From: Hyphomicrobiales bacterium
GTDB taxonomy: Bacteria > Pseudomonadota > Alphaproteobacteria > Rhizobiales > Beijerinckiaceae
Assembly: GCA_947454055.1 (NCBI GenBank)
Contig: CANGIS010000006.1
Span: 22,255 to 86,254, forward strand
Length of the DNA stretch: 64,000 nucleotides
Reading direction: 5' to 3'
This document shows positions 18,380-27,538 of the stretch, in pieces (position 1 is the first letter of the stretch; each line of letters starts with the position of its first letter). A program made the translations under genes and the position numbers. The notes under the pieces are model-generated. The model did not search any database. It saw only the letters and a list, made by a program, of their open reading frames with translations, and had not been told where the DNA came from.

Positions 18380-21244
18380 TTGAAGTTTCGCCGTCTTGTC
18401 TATCTGCTGATACTTCTGGCCGTCGGCGTGTTCTCCGATCACGCGGCGATGGCGGTCGATGTGGTGCGCGTGCCGCCCGAGGCCGACGCGATCAATCTTT
18501 TGCCCTATGTCGATCCGCACCGCTCGGCGGGTGATGAAATTCTGATTTCGACCGCGCCGAGTGCCGACGGCATTGTTCGCCGTATCGCGGTCAAGGCCAA
18601 GACGGAAGGCAGCCAGCCGGACTGGATCGTCTTCGCCCTTAAAAACGAGGGCACCGAGCCTTTAACGCGCTGGGTCGTCGCCCCCCACCAGCATCTTGTC
18701 GGTTCGGGCATCATCTGGCCCGATCTGGGTGCCACGCGACTGGCCAATGTGACGGCAAGCCAGGGCGGCAATCCGGAGCGTCAGCCCTCCAACGAGGCCG
18801 ATATTTTCCAGATCACGCTCGATCCGGGTTCGTCGGTCACCTTTGTCGCCGAGCTTGCCAATGTCGCTTTGCCCCAACTCGTCTTATGGGCCCCCGACGC
18901 CTACAAGGACAAAGCCAACGGCCTGACCTTCTATCGCGGCGTGATCACCGGCATTATCGGCCTGCTTGCGTTGTTTTTGACCATTTTGTCCCTGATCCGC
19001 GGCACGATCATCTTCCCGTCTGCGGCCTTGATGGCCTGGGCGGTTGTGGCCTATGTCGCGGTCGATTTCGGCTTTCCGGCGGCGGTGTTTTCGACCACCC
19101 CAGAGAGCGAGCGGCTCTATCGGGCGATCGCTGAATCGGTCTTGTCGTCGACCCTGTTTGTGTTCCTGTTCGCCTATCTTGATCTCAAGCGCTGGCGGGT
19201 GCGGTATCGTCACATCAGCACGATATGGCTTCTGTTTTTAGGCGGCCTCGTCGCTATTGCGCTGATTGATCCCGCCGTCGCCTCGGGCGTTGCCCGAATT
19301 TCCATGGCGGCGATCACGGTGGCGGGCTTTATGCTGATCGTCTATCTCGCCACCCATGGCAATGACCGGGCGATTTTGCTGGTGCCGACCTGGCTTGTTC
19401 TTCTCGCTTGGGTCACGGCTGCGGGCTTTACCCTGATCGGGCAGGTTACCAGCGATCTGGCCGCCCAATCCCTGATCGGCGGCTTGGTGCTGATCATCCT
19501 TCTGATCGGCTTCACCGTGATGCAGCACGCCTTTACGGGCGGGGGCATGGCGGGTGGCGAATTGGCCGATGCCTCGCGTAAAGCACTCGCTTTGACGGGC
19601 GCGGGCGACATCATCTTTGACTGGGATATTGCGCGCGATCATGTCCGGATCGGTGCCGAAGCGGAGGCGATCCTCGGCTATCCGAAGGGGCGGCTTGAAG
19701 GTATGCCGTCCGATTTTATCGATCATATCCACCCGTCCGACCGCGATCTGTTTGCCGCCGCCGTCGACCGGTTCTGCGCACAACGGCGCGGCCGGCTCTC
19801 GCTGGATCTCCGGCTTCGCGCCAATGACGGACATTTCCACTGGTTCCGGATGCGCGCGCGCCCCATTGTCGGCGAGGATGGCGCGGTACTTCGCCTGATG
19901 GGCACCTTGTCCGACATCACCGATTCACGGCTGACCGAAGAGCGTCTCTTGCAGGACGCGATCCACGACACGCTGACCGGCCTGCCCAATCGCCGCCTGC
20001 TGATCGACCGCATCGACCTGATGCTGGCCTTGATGCGCGAGGGCGAGACGCTTCGGCCGACCGTTGTGGCGATCGATATCGACCGGTTCCGGGAAACCAA
20101 TGAAGCGCTCGGCTTGAGCAGTGGCGATGCGTTGTTGCTCGCCGTCACCCGCCGGCTGTTGCGCCTGATCCGCCCACAAGACGGGCTCGCCCGCATCGGT
20201 GGCGACCGTTTCGCCATTCTGCTTTTGTCCGAGCGGGAGCCCGGCCCGATCACCGCCGTGGTCGATTCCATCCGCAAGAGCCTCGCCGCTCCCATTTCAG
20301 TGGGCGAGCGCGAGGCCAATCTGACGGCCTCCATCGGCATCGCGCTGCCCGACCAACGCAGCGAAACCAATGCTGAGCTTCTGTTGCGCAACGCTGAAAT
20401 CGCGATGATGCACGCCAAAAAGCTGGGCGGCGACCGCATCGACGTTTTCCGCCCAGCCATGCGGGCGCAAGGCAGCGAAAGGCTGGCGCTCGAAATGGAC
20501 CTGCGCGAGGCCGTCAAGCGCAACCAAATCGAGCTGAGCTTCCGCCCTATCGTTCACCTCAGCAACCGGTCGATTTCCGGTTTCGAGGTAATTCCGGTCT
20601 GGAACCATCCCGATCACGGTTCCATCGGCCAGAACGAATTCATGGCCATTGCCGAGAGCGCCGAGCTGGTCGGCACCATCGGCCTGCATATTCTCAAAGC
20701 CGCGGCGCAGGAGCTCGCGGTATGGCAAAAATTGATCGATATCGACCCGCCGTTTTTTGCTGCCCTTCCGGTTCCCGCTCCGATGCTCGAACGCGCCGAA
20801 TTTGTGCGCGACGTGCGGGCCGTGTTGAGCAATGCGCCGATCGTCAAATCATCGCTCCGGATCGAAGTATCCGAGCGCTACCTGATGGATCACCCCGAAC
20901 ACGCCATCCACACGCTCAACGGCTTGAATGATATCGGGGCCGGTCTCGCGGTCGAGGATTTTGGTCAGGGTTATTCCTCGCTTGGCTATCTCGAGCGCTT
21001 CCCGTTCAGCTCCATCCGCCTGTCGCGGATGATTACGCGGCCCGATCCCTCCGGCATTCGTCCGGCCATTTTGCGCTCGATTGTCTCGCTCGCCCACGAA
21101 CTCGATATCGAGCTTGTGGCGGACGGGCTCGAGACCGAATCCGATATTGTCCAATTCTCGCAATTGGGCCTGAGCCTAGGGCAAGGTTCGGTGTTTGGTC
21201 CGACGCTAACGGCAACAGCGACCCGCAAGCTGATCAAGGGCTAG
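18380..21244 (+). CDS. Membrane PAS-GGDEF-EAL protein with degenerate active sites
   Basis: A 954-residue sensor-type protein. It begins with TTG at 18380 (AGGGAA 9 nt upstream), giving a complete signal peptide cut near AMA|VDVV. A periplasmic domain follows (about 26-180), then seven or so membrane segments (about 183-382, resembling 7TMR-DISM), a PAS domain (about 403-515), GGDEF (about 530-690) and EAL (about 700-950). The GGDEF signature reads GGDRF (607-611), the EAL signature reads EVI (736-738), and the usual DDFGTG reads EDFGQG (859-864). Both catalytic activities are therefore probably lost or much reduced, and a c-di-GMP-sensing or scaffold role is more likely. The signal sensed is unknown. 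Confidence 0.9.
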   Translation: MKFRRLVYLLILLAVGVFSDHAAMAVDVVRVPPEADAINLLPYVDPHRSAGDEILISTAPSADGIVRRIAVKAKTEGSQPDWIVFALKNEGTEPLTRWVVAPHQHLVGSGIIWPDLGATRLANVTASQGGNPERQPSNEADIFQITLDPGSSVTFVAELANVALPQLVLWAPDAYKDKANGLTFYRGVITGIIGLLALFLTILSLIRGTIIFPSAALMAWAVVAYVAVDFGFPAAVFSTTPESERLYRAIAESVLSSTLFVFLFAYLDLKRWRVRYRHISTIWLLFLGGLVAIALIDPAVASGVARISMAAITVAGFMLIVYLATHGNDRAILLVPTWLVLLAWVTAAGFTLIGQVTSDLAAQSLIGGLVLIILLIGFTVMQHAFTGGGMAGGELADASRKALALTGAGDIIFDWDIARDHVRIGAEAEAILGYPKGRLEGMPSDFIDHIHPSDRDLFAAAVDRFCAQRRGRLSLDLRLRANDGHFHWFRMRARPIVGEDGAVLRLMGTLSDITDSRLTEERLLQDAIHDTLTGLPNRRLLIDRIDLMLALMREGETLRPTVVAIDIDRFRETNEALGLSSGDALLLAVTRRLLRLIRPQDGLARIGGDRFAILLLSEREPGPITAVVDSIRKSLAAPISVGEREANLTASIGIALPDQRSETNAELLLRNAEIAMMHAKKLGGDRIDVFRPAMRAQGSERLALEMDLREAVKRNQIELSFRPIVHLSNRSISGFEVIPVWNHPDHGSIGQNEFMAIAESAELVGTIGLHILKAAAQELAVWQKLIDIDPPFFAALPVPAPMLERAEFVRDVRAVLSNAPIVKSSLRIEVSERYLMDHPEHAIHTLNGLNDIGAGLAVEDFGQGYSSLGYLERFPFSSIRLSRMITRPDPSGIRPAILRSIVSLAHELDIELVADGLETESDIVQFSQLGLSLGQGSVFGPTLTATATRKLIKG

Positions 21245-21277
21245 AAAAAGCCGCCCTCCGAACGCAGCCATTGCCGA

Positions 21278-21889
21278 TCAGGCATGCCCTGCATCGGGCG
21301 ACAACATCGCAAGATCGACGCCGATGGAGGCAAGCGCCCGCTCGTATTTTGTCTCGAAATATTCGTCGAACAAAATATCGCGCGTCGGCGGACACAGGAG
21401 CCATCCATTGTTCTGGATTTCAGCCTCGAGTTGCCCCGCGCCCCACCCCGCATAGCCCAGCGCGAACGCCACACGATCAGGACCATCACCCCGCGCAATG
21501 GCGTGCAGAATATCAATATTGGCCGATAGCTGCACCTCGCCATCCACTTTCACGGAGCCGAATTCCTTATCGGCATCGACCGAGTGCAGTACAAAGCCGC
21601 GGCTGGTTTCGACCGGACCACCACGGATGACATGCACCTCGCGCGCCTTTTCGGGGAAATAGGCCGGTCGCCCTTCCGGAATAATTTTGAGCTGCTGCAA
21701 CAAATCAATAAATGCGATCTCGTCGGCGGGCCGGTTGATGATCAGCCCCATCGCCCCTTCCTCGGAGTGGGAGCAGACATAGATCACCGTCCGCTCGAAT
21801 CGCGGATCACCAATGCCGGGCATTGCCACCAGCATTTGCCCGTGCAGCGCCGATTGGGAGGCTGTGTCAAGATTCGTGCGTGTCGTCAT
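21278..21889 (-). CDS. yqgE: YqgE/AlgH family protein (DUF179)
   Basis: A 203-residue protein of the YqgE/AlgH family. Motifs seen are GQMLVAMPGIGDPRFERTVI, CSHSEEGAMGLIINRP, VIRGGPVETSRGFVLH and ALGYAGWGAGQLEAEI, which together define the family. Function is unsettled; the name AlgH came from a Pseudomonas alginate phenotype. The stop lies 33 bp from the convergent GGDEF-EAL stop, with no clear terminator hairpin between. The start MTTRTNLDTASQSALHG precedes the conserved core by the normal distance. Confidence 0.92.
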   Translation of the reverse strand: MTTRTNLDTASQSALHGQMLVAMPGIGDPRFERTVIYVCSHSEEGAMGLIINRPADEIAFIDLLQQLKIIPEGRPAYFPEKAREVHVIRGGPVETSRGFVLHSVDADKEFGSVKVDGEVQLSANIDILHAIARGDGPDRVAFALGYAGWGAGQLEAEIQNNGWLLCPPTRDILFDEYFETKYERALASIGVDLAMLSPDAGHA

Positions 21890-21976
21890 GGCCTCAAGAA
21901 TAGTCTCTCGATAGCAGGATTCAAGCTGTGATTAATGACAGTAGCATAGGGAAACCGCCCCTCTTATACTGAGGGC

Positions 21977-22819
21977 ATGGGCGTGCAGTATAAATACGGA
22001 TGTAATCGAACGCGGCTTCCATCTCTGGTTGTTATTAGCCTGTCGGCCATCCTCTTGTTTGGCCTGCCCGAAGGCACCCAGTCCGCCTCAAGTGCCGAGC
22101 TTCCGCATCCCGAGCTGACCCTGCTTGATGCCGGCGCATGGGACGGTGCGCTGCTGGCGGGCGTTGAAATCGCGCTGGAACCGCATGTCAAAACCTATTG
22201 GCGGATGCCGGGCGATTCCGGTCTGCCGCCTGTTTTTGACTGGTCCGCCTCGGACAATCTCGACAGCGCCAGCGTGTTATGGCCGTTGCCCAAACGCATC
22301 GCCGATCCGGCCGGCACGATTTTAGGCTATGACGAGGATGTCGTTTTCCCCGTCCGCGTGAAGGCCAAAAATCCGTCCAAGCCCGTGCATCTCGTTTTGA
22401 AGCTCGATTATGCCGTCTGCGGCGATCTTTGCGTGCCGGTCACGGGCAAAACCGACGTCACTTTGACCAATACTGCCGAGCCGCCCCCGAATGCTGTGCG
22501 GGTTAAAACCTTTCTGGCCCGCGTTCCGGCGTCTGCGCCGCTTGGCGCGTCCCTGATCTCCGTCACGCCGGATCCGGACGATGCCCAGGCCCTGCTGGTC
22601 GAGGCGCGACATCCCCTGACCGATCTTTTGGTCGAAGGCCCCGATGGCTGGTATCTGGGCGACGCCCAAGCCCGATCGCCAACGCTCTGGCGGATCGCCA
22701 TCCTGCAAAAGCCAACACAGGCAACCCTATCCGGTCTGCACTTGACCGTCACACTGGTGTCGCAAGCGCAGGCGACCGAGACCAGCGTAATGCTCGACGC
22801 CAACGGAGCGATCCGTTAG
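21977..22819 (+). CDS. Secreted protein with DsbD N-terminal-like domain
   Basis: A 280-residue exported protein. A hydrophobic signal segment (LVVISLSAILLFGL) ends near the QSA/SSA region. The mature part matches the N-terminal periplasmic domain of the thiol reductase DsbD: YWRMPGDSGLPPVFDW, GYDEDVVFPVRVKAK and the Cys pair in DYAVCGDLCVPVTG. Only this domain is present, without the membrane and thioredoxin parts, so it would relay electrons to or from a separate partner. It is followed by a peroxiredoxin gene, so the neighbourhood has a redox theme. Confidence 0.83.
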   Translation: MGVQYKYGCNRTRLPSLVVISLSAILLFGLPEGTQSASSAELPHPELTLLDAGAWDGALLAGVEIALEPHVKTYWRMPGDSGLPPVFDWSASDNLDSASVLWPLPKRIADPAGTILGYDEDVVFPVRVKAKNPSKPVHLVLKLDYAVCGDLCVPVTGKTDVTLTNTAEPPPNAVRVKTFLARVPASAPLGASLISVTPDPDDAQALLVEARHPLTDLLVEGPDGWYLGDAQARSPTLWRIAILQKPTQATLSGLHLTVTLVSQAQATETSVMLDANGAIR

Positions 22820-22884
22820 AGGTTTCATCCGTATCTCATTTCATCTGACGTCCGTTTTATCGCCAACCTTCAAAAAGGATCGCC

Positions 22885-23370
22885 ATGCCCATCGCCATTG
22901 GCCAGAAGCTGCCAGAATTCACCTTCCAGACTCCAACCGCCGACGGTCCAAGCGCCCGCACGACGGACGAGATTTTCAAGGGTCGCAAAATTGTGCTGTT
23001 CGCGGTTCCGGGCGCGTTTACCCCGACCTGCCAGAACAACCACCTGCCCGGCTATCTCACCCATCTTGATGCGTTCAAGGCCAAAGGCGTCGACGAAGTC
23101 GTCGTGGTCTCGGTCAATGACGTTCACGTCATGAAGGCATGGGCCAAGGCGAATGACGCCATGGACAAGATCGGCTTTCTGGCCGATGGCAGCGCCGGCT
23201 TCACGAAAGCAGTTGATTTGGTGCTCGATGCCAACGCATTCGGCATGGGCGTACGCTCGCTGCGCTATTCGATGCTGGTCGAAGACGGCATGGTAAAGAT
23301 TTTGAACGTCGAAGACAGCCCCGGTAAAGCCGATATTTCGGGCGCAACGGCGTTGTTGGCCCAGATTTAA
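22885..23370 (+). CDS. Peroxiredoxin (Prx5-type, AhpC/TSA superfamily)
   Basis: A 161-residue thiol peroxidase that reduces hydrogen peroxide and organic hydroperoxides. The peroxidatic cysteine is in VPGAFTPTCQNNHLPGY (about C50), with the Prx5 features VVSVNDVHVMKAW and RSLRYSMLVEDG. No obvious resolving Cys is present elsewhere, which suggests a 1-Cys mechanism using glutathione or glutaredoxin. The start MPIAIGQKLPEFTF is typical, with AAAAGGA upstream of the ATG. It converges on purD. Confidence 0.93.
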   Translation: MPIAIGQKLPEFTFQTPTADGPSARTTDEIFKGRKIVLFAVPGAFTPTCQNNHLPGYLTHLDAFKAKGVDEVVVVSVNDVHVMKAWAKANDAMDKIGFLADGSAGFTKAVDLVLDANAFGMGVRSLRYSMLVEDGMVKILNVEDSPGKADISGATALLAQI

Positions 23371-23384
23371 TCCAAAACAAATCG

Positions 23385-23421
23385 GGGTAGTGGGTCGAGG
23401 GTTATTCCCGTTCCGCTACCC
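23385..23421. terminator. Hairpin between convergent peroxiredoxin and purD
   Basis: A 9-bp stem (GGGTAGTGG / CCGCTACCC, one G-T pair) with a smaller internal GGG...CCC hairpin lies between two converging genes and is followed by GCCCTGTTT. It is a plausible bidirectional terminator but lacks a strong T tract. Confidence 0.4.
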
Positions 23422-23434
23422 GCCCTGTTTGTCG

Positions 23435-24694
23435 TTATACAGCCCTAAACCCGATATCCGACCGGTAAAATCCACCCGTCCAATCAATCGCATGCACAGC
23501 GGCATAGGCCTTATCCTTTGCTTCGCCGATGGTGCCACCAACGCCGGTAACCGCCAGAACACGGCCGCCATTGGCCACCAGCGCGCCATCATCGCGTCGT
23601 TTGGTACCGGCATGAAACACCGTCACCCCTGCCATCGCCCCGACCTGATCGAGCACGCCGATAACCGTGCCCGTCTCGGGCTTGGCCGGATAGCCTTTGG
23701 CGGCAAAAACCACGGTCAAGGCCGCCTCGTCGGACCAATCGAGAACTGTGTTCAAAAGCTGGCCGTCGACGGTAGCGAGCAAAGCCGCCAGCAAATCGCT
23801 CTTGAGACGCGGCATCAGCACCTCGCATTCGGGATCCCCGAACCGCGTATTATATTCAATCAGCCGCGGCCCCGTTTCCGTTATCATCAAGCCGGCAAAC
23901 AACACGCCCTTGAAGGGCGTCCCCCGCTTGGCCATGGCATCAACCGTGGGACGGATGATCTCGGCCATCACGCGGGCTTCGATGGCGGGCGTGACCACGG
24001 GCGCAGGGGAATAAGCGCCCATGCCGCCGGTATTCGGGCCGGTATCGCCATCCCCCACGCGCTTGTGATCCTGCGCGGAAGCGAGCGCCAAAGCATGGGT
24101 ACCATCGACCAGCGCGAAAAACGACGCCTCCTCGCCCACCATACATTCCTCGATGACGATTTCGGCCCCCGCCACACCCTGCCCGAGATTATCCTCAACC
24201 GCCGCAAGCGCCTGCTCGACACTTTCAGCCACGACAACGCCTTTACCTGCAGCCAACCCGTCGGCTTTGATGACGATGGGCGCGCCTTGGGCCAGCACAT
24301 AGGCCTTGGCGGCGGCGAGATCCGTAAACCGCGCATAGGCCGCCGTCGGGATCCTCGCCTCCATGCACAATTCTTTGGTAAACGCCTTGGAGCCCTCAAG
24401 GCGTGCGGCGGCTTTGGAGGGACCGAAGGCTTTGATGCCTGCGGCTTCGAGATCATCGACCAAACCGGCCACCAGCGGCGCTTCCGGCCCGACAATAACG
24501 AACCCGATCCCGTTGCTGTGGCAAAACGCAATCACCTCGGCGTGGCGCGTCACATCAAGCACCACATTGGTACCGCATTGCGCGGTGCCCGGATTACCGG
24601 GCGCGATGAACAGCGTTTCGAGAAGCGGGCTTTGCGCGAGCTTCCATGCCAGCGCATGTTCCCGCCCGCCAGAACCGATCAGTAAGACGCGCAT
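23435..24694 (-). CDS. purD: Phosphoribosylamine-glycine ligase
   Basis: A 419-residue ATP-grasp enzyme of purine synthesis that forms GAR from phosphoribosylamine, glycine and ATP. It starts [23 protein letters not shown], the classic GARS N terminus. The ATP-grasp loop [20 protein letters not shown] and the metal region [23 protein letters not shown] are intact. Length is normal. It is transcribed divergently from xseA, 109 bp away. It uses glycine, as does the gcv system in this window, but nothing suggests a shared regulator. Confidence 0.97.
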   Translation of the reverse strand: MRVLLIGSGGREHALAWKLAQSPLLETLFIAPGNPGTAQCGTNVVLDVTRHAEVIAFCHSNGIGFVIVGPEAPLVAGLVDDLEAAGIKAFGPSKAAARLEGSKAFTKELCMEARIPTAAYARFTDLAAAKAYVLAQGAPIVIKADGLAAGKGVVVAESVEQALAAVEDNLGQGVAGAEIVIEECMVGEEASFFALVDGTHALALASAQDHKRVGDGDTGPNTGGMGAYSPAPVVTPAIEARVMAEIIRPTVDAMAKRGTPFKGVLFAGLMITETGPRLIEYNTRFGDPECEVLMPRLKSDLLAALLATVDGQLLNTVLDWSDEAALTVVFAAKGYPAKPETGTVIGVLDQVGAMAGVTVFHAGTKRRDDGALVANGGRVLAVTGVGGTIGEAKDKAYAAVHAIDWTGGFYRSDIGFRAV

Positions 24695-24803
24695 GACAAA
24701 ACTCCGCCGACAGGATGAAGGAACCCAGCGTGTCCGCGAGAATCAAGGCGGGGTCAAGACGATACCCCTCCCCATCCCCTGATTCGCCCGCTATGCTGAA
24801 CTC

Positions 24804-26240
24804 ATGTCTGATCTGCTCACATCGAATACGCCCGAATGGTCCGTCTCCGAGCTCTCCGGTGCGCTCAAGCGCATGATCGAGGGCGAGTTCGGTCATGTCC
24901 GTATCAAAGGCGAAATTTCGGGCTACCGCGGCCCCCATTCCTCCGGCCATGTCTATTTCTCGATCAAGGATTCAAATGCCAAAATCGACGCGGTGATCTG
25001 GAAAGGCGTGTTCGGTCGCGTCAAATTCCGGCCCGAAGACGGCATGGAAGTGATCGCAACCGGTAAAATCACCACCTTTGCCGGAAAATCCAGCTATCAG
25101 ATCGTGGTCGAGACGCTGGAACCCGCTGGCGTTGGTGCTTTGCTCGCGCAATTGGAAGAACGCCGCCAGCGGCTGGCCGCAGAAGGCCTTTTCTCCGACG
25201 CCCGCAAGCAGCTTTTGCCCTTCCTGCCCAACGTCATCGGTGTCATCACCTCGTCGACAGGCGCTGTGATCCGCGATATTCTACATCGGCTGGCGGATCG
25301 CTTTCCGCGCCATGTGCTGGTCTGGCCCGTCCGGGTGCAGGGTGAAACGAGTGCCGCCGAAATTGCCAATGCGATCGACGGCTTCAACGCTCTAGCCGAA
25401 GGCGGCGTCATTCCGCGCCCCGATCTCCTGATTGTCGCCCGCGGCGGCGGCTCGCTCGAAGACCTTTGGAGTTTTAACGAGGAAATCGTTGTTCGGGCGG
25501 CAGCCGACAGCATGATCCCGCTGATTGCCGCGGTCGGCCACGAAACCGATTGGACGCTGATCGATTATGCCGCCGACCGTCGCGCCCCGACCCCGACAGG
25601 GGCGGCCGAAATGGCCGTGCCCGTTCGCGTGGATCTCGTCGCCACCACCGCCGATCTCGGACGCCGATTGCACCTCGCCGAACGCCACTTGATGGATCGC
25701 CGGATCGCCGATTTGCGCTCCGCCACGCGCGCTTTGCCCTCGCTCGATGCCCTCGTTGCTATTCCCCGCCAAAGGCTGGATCTTGCCGCTTCCAAACTGG
25801 GCCGCGGGCTGGAGCGGAACGCCGCCCGCCATCGCGCTTTGCTGACGGAAGCGGCGCGACGGCTCGTCCGCCTCTCCCCGCAAGCCCGTGTTGCCGCCTT
25901 GCGGGCGCGTCTCGACGGACTTGGCCAGCGGCTCATTTCCGCGCAAGGCGCCTCGCTCCGCGCCGAAAAGCAACGGCTTGACCGCCAAAAACAATCCGTT
26001 ACCGATCTTGCCGCGCGTTCGACCCGCGCATTGGGCGTCTTGCTGGAGCGTCGGCGCGCGCGGTTGCGGGCGGCAAGCCAGCTTCTGGCGAGTGTCAGCT
26101 ATCAGGGGGTTCTGGACCGTGGTTATGCTCTGGTGTTGGATGCCAAGGGTACGCCGCTGCGCTCCTCGTCCTCGGTGCGCTCGACAGATGCCCTGACCTT
26201 GCTCTTCGCCGATGGCGATGTGAAGGTCCATGCGGACTGA
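24804..26240 (+). CDS. xseA: Exodeoxyribonuclease VII large subunit
   Basis: The 478-residue catalytic subunit of single-strand exonuclease VII. The N-terminal OB-fold ([38 protein letters not shown]) is followed by the catalytic core with [45 protein letters not shown], and a long coiled-coil C-terminal region rich in Arg/Leu. The last segment, [18 protein letters not shown], is the conserved tail. DUF2093 follows within 53 bp, a pairing that recurs in rhizobial genomes. The small subunit gene xseB is not in this window. Confidence 0.96.
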   Translation: MSDLLTSNTPEWSVSELSGALKRMIEGEFGHVRIKGEISGYRGPHSSGHVYFSIKDSNAKIDAVIWKGVFGRVKFRPEDGMEVIATGKITTFAGKSSYQIVVETLEPAGVGALLAQLEERRQRLAAEGLFSDARKQLLPFLPNVIGVITSSTGAVIRDILHRLADRFPRHVLVWPVRVQGETSAAEIANAIDGFNALAEGGVIPRPDLLIVARGGGSLEDLWSFNEEIVVRAAADSMIPLIAAVGHETDWTLIDYAADRRAPTPTGAAEMAVPVRVDLVATTADLGRRLHLAERHLMDRRIADLRSATRALPSLDALVAIPRQRLDLAASKLGRGLERNAARHRALLTEAARRLVRLSPQARVAALRARLDGLGQRLISAQGASLRAEKQRLDRQKQSVTDLAARSTRALGVLLERRRARLRAASQLLASVSYQGVLDRGYALVLDAKGTPLRSSSSVRSTDALTLLFADGDVKVHAD

Positions 26241-26292
26241 CCCGAACCGCTCCGATTGCGTCCACGACCCGTTTGATGATAGGCACTCCGGA

Positions 26293-26511
26293 ATGAACCG
26301 ATTTGAACGCCCCCCTCTGATGCCCGGCGAAGCGATCGTCGAATATCTCGACGGCGATTTGAAAATCGTGCGGCCGGGTCATTTCGTCCGTTGCGCGGTA
26401 ACGGGTGCGTCCATTCCGATGGAAGAATTGCGCTATTGGAGCGTTGAAAAACAGGAAGCCTATGCCACGCGCGAGGCTGTTCTGGCGTCAATCGGAATAA
26501 AGAAAGACTAA
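26293..26511 (+). CDS. DUF2093 domain-containing protein
   Basis: A 72-residue protein, MNRFERPPLMPGEAIVEYLD at the start, with a compact beta-rich core KIVRPGHFVRCAVTGASIPMEELRYWSVEKQEAY. The frame is open back to 26230 inside xseA, but the ATG at 26293 gives the N terminus seen in the family. DUF2093 is an alphaproteobacterial family of unknown role. The single Cys near RCAVTG is conserved in the members I know of, but a cofactor cannot be inferred. Confidence 0.82.
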   Translation: MNRFERPPLMPGEAIVEYLDGDLKIVRPGHFVRCAVTGASIPMEELRYWSVEKQEAYATREAVLASIGIKKD

Positions 26512-26522
26512 CGAATACAATT

Positions 26523-26559
26523 ATTTAATAAATCTTTTTGATCAAAAGATTTATTAAAT
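26523..26559. terminator. AT-rich 16-bp perfect hairpin at convergent DUF2093/lpxK ends
   Basis: A 16-bp perfect stem (left arm ATTTAATAAATCTTTT, right arm its complement) with loop TGATC begins 12 bp after the DUF2093 stop and includes the last codons of lpxK. It is strikingly AT-rich against its surroundings. The A and T runs in the arms would provide a U tract from either side, so a bidirectional terminator is the simplest reading. Confidence 0.55.
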
Positions 26560-27508
26560 TATCGAAATCTGATACCTGTAATCCGATCTCCAGCACCCGG
26601 ATGGCGTGCAGTGCGTCGTGCGCGGTTTCGCGGATTTTTACGGCATCCTTCGTCGTGGTAACCGGCACCAGTCTTTTGGCCTCGGCGTCCGATAACAGGG
26701 CTTTTATTTCACTCGGTTGATATCGGTGGTGATCGCCAAACCAACGCTTTTCGGCCACGATGGCGCCCAATCCTTCGAGCGTTTCGAAAAACTTCTCGGG
26801 CCGTCCGATACCGGCAAAGGCAAGCACCTTCAACCCGCGATAGGTCTCCGCCTGAAGCGCATCCGTTAAAAGCTGGCCATAAAACAGAGCAACCGGAACC
26901 GAGCGGACAAACTCCGCAACGGGCGCGATATCCTCGCCGATGACCAGACACGCATCTACTCTCGACCATTGCGCCCGAAGCGGAGCGCGCAAAGGTCCCG
27001 CAGGCAAGCACCAGCCATTGCCGATGCCTTGCCCCGCATCCACCACGGCAATCGAAAAATCCTTGTGAAGCGAAGGATTTTGCAACCCGTCATCCATCAG
27101 GATCACATCACCCCATTGCGCGGCAAATTCGGCTCCCTTGACCCGATCGCGCGCCACCACCGTTGGCGCAACACTGGCCAGAAGCAAGGGCTCGTCGCCG
27201 ACTTGCCGGCTGCTGTGATGCGCGGGCTCGACCCGAACCGGTCCGACCAGCGTTCCACCATAGCCACGACTCAGAAAAACAGGGCGCCTGCCGCGTTCCT
27301 TCAAAGCCTCAGCCAGCCTCATGGCGGTCGGCGTCTTGCCGGCCCCGCCCACCACCAGATTGCCGATGCAGACCACCGGCAGCGTGGCTTTTGCCCCGCC
27401 CCGCTTCATGCGACGCCCGGAGAACAAGCCATAAAGAGCCGCCAATGGGGCCAGACAGAGCGCCGGAAGTCCTGTCCGCTGCCACCAGAAGGCGGGCGCG
27501 CGCATCAT
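26525..27508 (-). CDS. lpxK: Tetraacyldisaccharide 4'-kinase
   Basis: A 327-residue inner-membrane kinase that phosphorylates the lipid A precursor at the 4' position. It has an N-terminal membrane helix (ALCLAPLAALYGLFSG), a Walker A-like loop VVGGAGKTPTAMRLAEAL, the FLSRGYGG motif and DDGLQNPSLHKD. Two adjacent ATG codons (27508 and 27505) could both serve as start. The C terminus (LINLLIKKIY) is AT-rich because it is encoded within a hairpin. It follows waaA by 30 bp on the same strand, forming a lipid A/Kdo operon. Confidence 0.95.
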   Translation of the reverse strand: MMRAPAFWWQRTGLPALCLAPLAALYGLFSGRRMKRGGAKATLPVVCIGNLVVGGAGKTPTAMRLAEALKERGRRPVFLSRGYGGTLVGPVRVEPAHHSSRQVGDEPLLLASVAPTVVARDRVKGAEFAAQWGDVILMDDGLQNPSLHKDFSIAVVDAGQGIGNGWCLPAGPLRAPLRAQWSRVDACLVIGEDIAPVAEFVRSVPVALFYGQLLTDALQAETYRGLKVLAFAGIGRPEKFFETLEGLGAIVAEKRWFGDHHRYQPSEIKALLSDAEAKRLVPVTTTKDAVKIRETAHDALHAIRVLEIGLQVSDFDNLINLLIKKIY

Positions 27509-27538
27509 GGGGTCGTCCGCGCCGGGTAGGCCATCCGC

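Noticed and set aside
23390..24685. Long plus-strand frame antisense to purD
   Set aside because: purD motifs on the minus strand are complete; the antisense product has no family features.
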